This document shows positions 59,101 through 64,000 of a stretch of DNA of 64,000 bases, in pieces. The position numbers and the translations under genes were made by a program. A model generated the notes under the pieces. The model did not search any database. It worked only from the letters and a program-made list of their open reading frames with translations, and was not told the DNA's origin. This DNA is from Poronia punctata (Eukaryota > Ascomycota > Sordariomycetes > Xylariales > Xylariaceae), in assembly GCA_022579005.1 (NCBI GenBank), contig MU401466.1, forward strand, positions 168,785-232,784. Direction: 5' to 3'. Position 1 is the first letter of the stretch; every line of letters starts with the position of its first letter.

Positions 59101-59239
59101 TATGAGGTCGTGTGTATTCGGATCTCCGCGCATTGACAGCACGGGAGAGCGAGTAGTGAGTGGTTGAGGTGTTGTCGATAGAGGCGGGGTCGACGTGGCC
59201 GGCTGCTGAAGCCATTGAGGGGTCGTGCTCGGAAGACAT
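56105..59239 (-). CDS. OCRL/INPP5B-like inositol polyphosphate 5-phosphatase, 1044 aa
   Basis: Removes the 5-phosphate from PI(4,5)P2 and related lipids on endosomal, Golgi or plasma membranes. Single exon. The catalytic domain runs from about 47 to 580: IKIGTWNVASCPG, GLYVLGLQEIVNL, GNKGAVVSRL, NTHLASG, GDLNFRLDGLP (near 305), RAPSWCDRILYR (near 459) and SSDHKPLVALF (near 568) are all intact. An acidic, Ser/Asp-rich insertion of about 70 residues separates GDLNFR from the FLPTYKYD segment. Residues about 580-770 fit the ASH-type beta domain; about 790-1044 resemble the RhoGAP-like domain of OCRL (LEIVSSLLLVFLESMPDGIV), without an obvious catalytic arginine finger. There is no Sac1 domain, so it is not an Inp51/52/53 synaptojanin. 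Confidence 0.9.
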   Translation of the reverse strand: MSSEHDPSMASAAGHVDPASIDNTSTTHYSLSRAVNARRSEYTRPHSIRIKIGTWNVASCPGTDKDLASWFVDGDGLEPRLGAGLAHLNLSEDSIVANENGFERSREPSHLQGAEGAEGGQDSRDPLANQPEIQGEPTVRVVGGDKIGLYVLGLQEIVNLSHVHQSLYSDPSTVAKWQDALEAALPRGYTLVACQQLVGLLLLIYASPEVAATISNESTVSVGTGLLGYMGNKGAVVSRLVLGETTRLVFANTHLASGHDQTSLDRRCWDYNKILTNTKFAPVNHSGVLEDEGDKIGDEDFCFFFGDLNFRLDGLPGQDIRHLLTLHARGEYGASGGGTSEFEEEGVIVLHNNDDGDSDGTSTPSMISRETSFDQPDSDESSEGLPDPDDFIPDPSNDPASLQATLDSLLPHDQLRKAMKGNKAFCEGWREGPITFLPTYKYDVGTVGLFDSSEKKRAPSWCDRILYRTRKDIQHYKKKHEDTLQAKNKDAEMQKLGIDKVADDESVLFDYDPTTDSSGENLAANNTSYEYDEYDEEGDNHDVERVVTSDGFVDEISLDLYTSHQRVMSSDHKPLVALFTLKYDAVVPELKARVHSEVARELDRVENEGRPAITIVIEGRDSTTTDGSGGVDFGSVGFMGRKTCSLTIANTGRVQALLSFVEKPDGEVDSKKPMWLQATFEPPFENNESSGGTALKDGISLEPGETASALIEMEIREIKQLRALNEDRGQLEDVLVLRVLDGRDHFIPVRATWRPSCFGRSLEELIRIPKGGIAAMVQQNPTMGSIPYSLDVQTSSPTELFKLIEAIESLTDRVLADENMIEDVKVPREEAGWPFDQTTWQTYTDDDFATLQKNIIDALENDRPIMEALKADVPSIKRLEIVSSLLLVFLESMPDGIVSAPLWARIEQTLPQLTSAKIPAEAEEVKTGILDILSTAPYYNISFVFLTSMLARMASELLPLNKEEIETINTRRPGALGRRSLSFRRAQGSMVDEVAIQRRLAWERRAAEVFGVALCRASPSTNARDTKTVEDKMRAVVEVFMRRD

Positions 59240-60289
59240 TGCAATTATAGATTTGCAAGGTAGAGCGTAGAGCAGGTAGGAAGACGTGACGGCCCGCTAA
59301 AGAAGAAGCCAAATGCCTAGACTATATTCTCAACGACACCATGCGCCAAATCATGTGCCGTCGTTACTTTGGTTGATGCTATTGTCGCGACCGCTTAACA
59401 TGTTTCGTCGTATGACTGACCCTTGTATAGGTACAGCAAGAACACCAGCCTAGGAGATGCGGCCGTCGTGGTTGATGGTTTTACGGTTGCGAACGGAATG
59501 GGCTTGGCGCTGCGCAGCTGGTTCGGCGTCTGAATATGGAACGAGGATATGGAAAAGTAAGAACGGCAACCTTTAGACCTGACAGCCCTCAAGGTAATAG
59601 GTTTTAGGGAGAAACGAGGCCATCGGTCATTCGAGGGCCTATGTTATTATGTACAAGAGGTGCGTAAGTAGCTGGAAACGTCCGAGATGACGACGTGATG
59701 CAATACCTATCTCAGGTAGCTGGTGGTACACGTACAGAGAGCATCTTCATCGAGTGGTTCACAAGCCTCCAGGCGGGGCAATTCTACGTCGACTGCAGAG
59801 CGGTGCTAGAGGCCCACCATCTGTACTTGGACCATATTGGCATCCAACCCCACATGATCCCCAGGATATGCTTGTAAGTTGTCATAATACCTAAAAAGTA
59901 TAGTGGGAAGCGCGCTGGCACCTAACCTAACCCAACCTAGCACCCACGGGCCACCACCTAACAAGGGTAGCATTACCTCACAAGATCTTGATATCGAAAG
60001 CCCAGCACCATTCTCTCGTGGTTGTATTATGTATGCCTCACCCCCAAAGCACTTCTATCGACGACCGCACCCATTCTCCCACCTCCCAACCGCCGGTATC
60101 CAAATAGAATACAACAAAAGGCCTGCGGTAGCACGAAACTGTTGTCATTGCAGCGCTGCCTGAGTCTTGACAGTCTTACACAACGTTGGCTTGCTGTGCT
60201 GTGCTGTACTACCGCTGATGCAAGCGCTGGAAATTCTACTTTGCAGATAAACCCCTTCCGGACGCGACAAGGCCGACGAGGCATGCAGC
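59240..60289. other. Divergent promoter region
   Basis: Lies between the 5-phosphatase (minus) and Dcp1 (plus). No gene supported. CCTAACC-type words occur at 59921-59940. Confidence 0.55.
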
Positions 60290-61195
60290 ATGTCACGTTC
60301 AACCCCACGAAAGAATCAAGATCCTCATGGTCAAGACCACAATCACGGCCAAGCGCACTCTCAATCCAACGCGAACAACGCCCAAGGACCTAATTCCATG
60401 TATCCGCACGTACACAGTCCCGGTCATGCGAGGACAAGATCGCAACAGCTGCAACCAGAAGGACAGAGACGGCCACGCCAGACTCCATACGAGCACCAAC
60501 CTCAGGGACCTGTTACATCCGATTACGAGTCGGATACGATGCAATACATGGCTTCCCACCCCTCCATGGGCCCCGAGGCTCTAGCTACCCGGACAAACAC
60601 CGATCTCAACCTCGCCGTTCTAAGACGCTACCTCCCGAGCATCACCAGTATCCTCTCCATCGCCGCCAATGCAGTGGTTTATACCTTCCATCCGCCGTCA
60701 GAGTGGAAACGTGCGACGATGGAGGGCACCATGTTCCTCTGCTCGCAGCACAAACCCCGAAGCTCAAACGACACCTCTTTGGCCGGCTGCCTTTTCATAC
60801 TCAACCGCAAAGGCCTGATGAACTTTGTCATCGAATTAGACACCGTCAGTGACTTTGAGCTCTCGGGCGACCTTCTCATCTTTAAACTATTTCATCCGGT
60901 CAACACACTACAGCTGGAGACGGGAGAGATGGTTGCTCCTGACGTCTTGGGTCTATGGACCTATGCCGAGGACAAGATGGACCGCGAAATGAATGCCACC
61001 CTTATTCAAGATATGTGGGCCCAGACCCGTAAAGCTAGGCCACAAGTGTCCGACTTGACTTCGGAGTTGCAAGCCTCGGTAGCCACAGCAGAGGTTGAAG
61101 CAGAAACAGCCGCACAGGCGGTTGGGCGTAAGGTCAGCTTGACCGAACTATTCTCAACATACGGCGGGAACTCGATACCGACGATGGGACCATGA
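60290..61195 (+). CDS. DCP1: mRNA-decapping subunit Dcp1, 301 aa
   Basis: Activator of the Dcp2 decapping enzyme in P-bodies. Single exon. Residues 1-95 are a disordered His/Gln/Asn/Pro-rich extension. The EVH1-like Dcp1 fold covers about 97-250: NLAVLRRYLPSITSILSIAA (the helix that binds Dcp2), VVYTFHPPSEWKRATMEGTM, the aromatic-cleft strand GCLFILNRKGLMNFVIEL, and LGLWTYAEDKMDREM near the domain end. The C-terminal helix is Ala/Glu rich and ends SLTELFSTYGG. The start follows from the family: yeast Dcp1 lacks most of the extension, so an internal start cannot be excluded. A GTACGT just after the stop could be a donor giving an alternative C-terminus. Confidence 0.92.
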   Translation: MSRSTPRKNQDPHGQDHNHGQAHSQSNANNAQGPNSMYPHVHSPGHARTRSQQLQPEGQRRPRQTPYEHQPQGPVTSDYESDTMQYMASHPSMGPEALATRTNTDLNLAVLRRYLPSITSILSIAANAVVYTFHPPSEWKRATMEGTMFLCSQHKPRSSNDTSLAGCLFILNRKGLMNFVIELDTVSDFELSGDLLIFKLFHPVNTLQLETGEMVAPDVLGLWTYAEDKMDREMNATLIQDMWAQTRKARPQVSDLTSELQASVATAEVEAETAAQAVGRKVSLTELFSTYGGNSIPTMGP

Positions 61196-62135
61196 GTACG
61201 TCAGCCGCTTAGCCTCTCTCCGATTGGCCCCAATCGTCACACCATGCCACAAAGCAACTGCATTTGCAGGTACGTAGCAACCTTGAACTACCTAACCGGC
61301 TCTACATGTTTACCCCGCTTTGGTATCTGTAGAGGCCGTATTGGTTTCAGGGCCTTTAGTATGACGGGCTGCATAACTTGCTGGGACCGGTCAGACTACC
61401 TACTATATGGTCTAGACACTCGGGTGGTGTTCGATTTCTGTTCATCTGAAGAAGCGCTTCGTGGGCACTTTAGGTTACGGCTTTTGGGCATGTTGCGTAC
61501 AATTTATACTGGATATTGTACAGTCCTAGGTCCAACAATTTTTGTGCAGAATACGGCCAGCGGGAATCTAGAAGGTTTACTTGCCCTTTTCGTGCATGCC
61601 GAGATGCTTTTACGAAAGGCAGCCGTATGACGCCATCAAAGAGTCGGCAAGTAAAAGCATCGTCCGAAGCAAAAGCAGGTATTCAGACCGGGGACGTTGA
61701 GGGGGACGTTGAGGGTACAAGAAATGGTGTAAGTATGCCAACAAAGGCTTGATGTTTCCCCTGACGTGCTTGGAGAGAAGCCCGGGCTAGACCCATTTGA
61801 TCAGCGGAGGGGCAACGTAAGACGCGCCGAAGAGACCCGGGTTCCCAGGGTTATGTGAACTTATGTACAAATGCACGCTTTACCCAAAGCAGTTTACAAT
61901 CTCGACCAGAAATCCCACGATATCAACATCCCGGCCAACGCAAGGAAGAAACCACGTAGTCGAATTCTAGTTTCCCCGTTGACGGACTTGCTATGGATCG
62001 ATCATACGTTGTTGTAGGAATCCGTATGTATTAGTAGAAAACAATGCTCGGATCCTCGGATGTGCTCGAAAAACTTTCGCCTTCGACCGTATAAGCGGCG
62101 TACTTGTCTAAACTACTCTTCTGACCTTTGATGTG
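61196..62135. other. Intergenic, no gene recognised
   Basis: Frames at 61244-61630 and 61516-61752 overlap and are not convincing. A 12-base tandem duplication (GGGGACGTTGAG) lies near 61691-61715. Confidence 0.5.
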
Positions 62136-62143
62136 TATATAAA
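62136..62143 (+). promoter_or_regulatory. TATA box of the second FAD oxidoreductase
   Basis: TATATAAA, 80 bases upstream of the ATG at 62216. Confidence 0.55.
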
Positions 62144-62215
62144 CCACGATGGAAGCACTCCCTCGTAGAGCTTTCTTCGATTCACTTGTTCCATCATCAC
62201 GTTTTCATTATTACA

Positions 62216-63899
62216 ATGTTCTTCAACCCAATCATAATAGGGATGATCATCATCCCGCTTGCTCTCGCAAACACTAACGACATATTCAACGAACTCGGTC
62301 CCAAACTCTCAGCCGGAGCAACTATCTCGACAGGAAACTCGAGCGCTCCTCGCTGGAGCGAGTATGCGGCTCCTCGTCCAGGATACACCGTTAACGTGGC
62401 CGAGGAAGAGGACGTAGCTAAGACTGTATGAATCAGAATCAAGCCCCCTCTCCCCGAAATAGGTAGGTAGCTAAGGTTGGGACTTATTACTATACATAGG
62501 TCAAATACTGCAACTCGAAAGGAATCGATTTCCTCGCGCAATCCGGAGCTCATTCATCACCTACGACATTCCATCTCGACGGCGAGAACGATATCGTGAT
62601 CAATCTGAGAGGATTGGATTTCGTTGAAGTCTCCGAGGATAAGAGTGAGATGCTTGTTGGTGGGGGGGCGTTGAATAGTGATATTATTGAAGCTGCTTAT
62701 GAGAATGGGAGGGTTGTTTGTAAGTTAAGTTGTTATTTCTTTTACAAAAGGGGCAAGGGCTAACAAACAAGTCTTGTAGTGAACGGAGGGTGTAATTGCG
62801 TTGGTGTAAGTTATCTCGTCTCCTTTTTATATATATAAAGGGGGATAGGAGATATACGTACAGACAGAGAACTTACACATCAGTATATATTAGGCATCGG
62901 GTCTTACCCTGGGAGGAGGATTGAGTTACTTTATGACAGAATACGGCAGTAAGCTCTTCCTCACATTTTCCTTTCTCTCTCTCACACACACACACATACA
63001 CCACCTCCTCGAACACCTAATAATCTGACATCTATCTAGTGCCCATCGACAGCCTCATATCCCTAAACCTCGTAACCAGCACCGGCGAATCCATAACCGT
63101 CTCATCAACCTCTCACCCAGACCTATTCTGGGCCCTCGGAGGCGCAGGACCAAACTTTGGAATAATAACCTCCTTCAAGATCCTCACGCACCCCTCCCCT
63201 TCCGCAGACCAAACGGCATGGACAGCCCAACTTTTATTCCCGGGGTCGAAAATAGAAGAATATATCGAAGCACTGAACAATCTAAACATGACGGAGAAAA
63301 TGGTCAATAATTGGCAATTCATCTACACCGACCCTCCATCCCTTTCCCCTTCTTCTTCTTCTTCTTCTTCTCTTTCCAAAGAAACACCACAACAAAAACA
63401 ACAACAACAACAACCATTCATCCTAGCAGGTCTCCTCTACCACGACCCCACCTCCCCCGTCCACGCCCTAACCGCATTCTCCCCCCTCTTCTCCCTCTCC
63501 CCCCTATCCCAAACCATCCAAATCCTCCCTCACAACATGCTCAACAGCGCCGTAGACCCATTCTGTCTCAAAGGCGGTCGAAAACCCAGCTGGCACGTCG
63601 GACTCGGCAAGAATCTCGATCCGTCTACCTGGCGGCAAGTATGGGACAGTTGGACGGGCTTCGTGCAAAAGACGAATCTAACCGGGACGCGCGTCCTAGT
63701 GGAGACGTATTCGAATTACGTGGCGCGCAAGTCTGGGTCTTTGGCTACGGCGGCTTATCCTCATCGCGAGGTCGATTTCCATGCTGTTTTCCAGTCGGTA
63801 TATGACGATGAGGTTTGGGATGGACAGGTGGAAGAGTTGGGGGGGAGAGTTAGGGAGTTGTGGAGGGGGACGGATGGGTTTGAGGTGCCGAGGACGTGA
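62216..63899 (+). CDS. Secreted FAD-linked oxidoreductase (BBE/GOOX-like), 5 exons seen, probably 3' incomplete
   Basis: Flavin oxidase of the VAO/PCMH fold, similar to glucooligosaccharide oxidase and 6-hydroxynicotine-oxidase-like fungal enzymes. Exons 62216-62425, 62500-62719, 62780-62805, 62894-62948 and from 63040. A signal peptide (MFFNPIIIGMIIIPLALA) starts the protein. Flavin-linking residues: SGAHSS with His88, and GGCNCVG with Cys148, 60 residues apart, the spacing of bicovalent oxidases. TLGGGLSYFMTEYG and FWALGGAGPNFGIITSFKI follow. Simple-repeat insertions encode Ser and Gln runs (about 63349-63416). The frame reaches TGA at 63897-63899, but an AC-GTGAGT donor at 63895 is likely used. 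The family's last segment (about 40 residues with the NYA and RLRxLKxxxDP motifs) would then lie beyond the poly-G. Substrate unknown. Confidence 0.85.
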
Positions 63900-63916
63900 G
63901 TCAACTACTCCTCGGG

Positions 63917-63917
<1 letters not shown>

Positions 63918-63956
<39 letters not shown>

Positions 63957-64000
63957 CGGGGGGGGGGCGGCGGGGGGGGGGGGGGGGGGGGGCGGGGGGG
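63918..64000 (+). other. Terminal poly-G tract
   Basis: Almost pure G from 63918 to the window end with three or four C. Probably a sequencing or assembly artefact at a contig or gap end, cutting off the last exon of the FAD oxidoreductase. Confidence 0.85.

Noticed and set aside
61516..61752. CPFRACRDAF resembling part of a C2H2 zinc finger
   Set aside because: The histidine half of the finger is missing, and another open frame overlaps it entirely.
1..64000. CRISPR arrays, bacterial operons, riboswitches
   Set aside because: The DNA is fungal nuclear; the repeats seen are simple microsatellites without spacer structure, and no thiamine or similar riboswitch-bearing gene is present.

Overview
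The window is nuclear DNA of a filamentous ascomycete (Pezizomycotina, probably Sordariomycetes). Genes carry several short GT-AG introns of about 50-200 bases, some with clear TACTAAC/CTAAC branch points. The gene content fits this: a Zn2Cys6 regulator, GH6 cellulase with CBM1, fungal Grr1-type F-box protein, Mug190-like SMP/C2 protein, Mep ammonium permease and UbiA prenyltransferase. Intergenic DNA is rich in TAGGTA/TACCTA words. The order cannot be fixed from sequence alone, but the gene set suits a plant-biomass degrader with secondary metabolism.

Layout. 1-2.9 kb: no gene seen. 2.9-5.2 kb: sugar porter (+). 6.6-6.9 kb: possible small gene (-). 7.8-10.4 kb: Zn2Cys6 regulator (+), followed by a phosphatidylserine-decarboxylase-like enzyme (11.1-13.0 kb, +). 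13.8-16.4 kb: Grr1-type F-box/LRR protein (-). 16.4-20.8 kb: gene desert. 20.9-35.0 kb: an accessory block of redox and prenylation enzymes: SDR (+), cupin (-), secreted FAD oxidoreductase (-), UbiA prenyltransferase (+), second SDR (-). 36.4-38.1 kb: secreted cellobiohydrolase II (-). 40.1-48.6 kb: housekeeping genes, all +: AP-2 mu, a class I methyltransferase and a Mug190-like lipid-transfer/tether protein. 49.25-49.82 kb: a short inverted-repeat transposon with an exact 8-bp target duplication, interrupted by homopolymers and an assembly gap. 50.1-51.7 kb: ammonium permease (-). 51.7-56.1 kb: desert. 56.1-59.2 kb: OCRL-like inositol 5-phosphatase (-). 60.3-61.2 kb: Dcp1 (+). 62.2 kb to the end: a second secreted FAD oxidoreductase (+), whose 3' end runs into a poly-G tract.

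How the genes relate. Most are independent housekeeping genes for endocytosis, mRNA decapping, phosphoinositide turnover, SCF ubiquitination and nutrient uptake. The 20.9-35.0 kb block could make or tailor a prenylated aromatic, but no polyketide synthase, NRPS or terpene synthase is present in the window, so this is only a hypothesis. The regulator/decarboxylase pair at 7.8-13.0 kb may be a second small functional unit.

Gene models were assembled by eye from reading frames joined at GT-AG sites with phase checks. Transcript ends were not determined. Listed spans are start codon to stop codon, with exons given in each entry.
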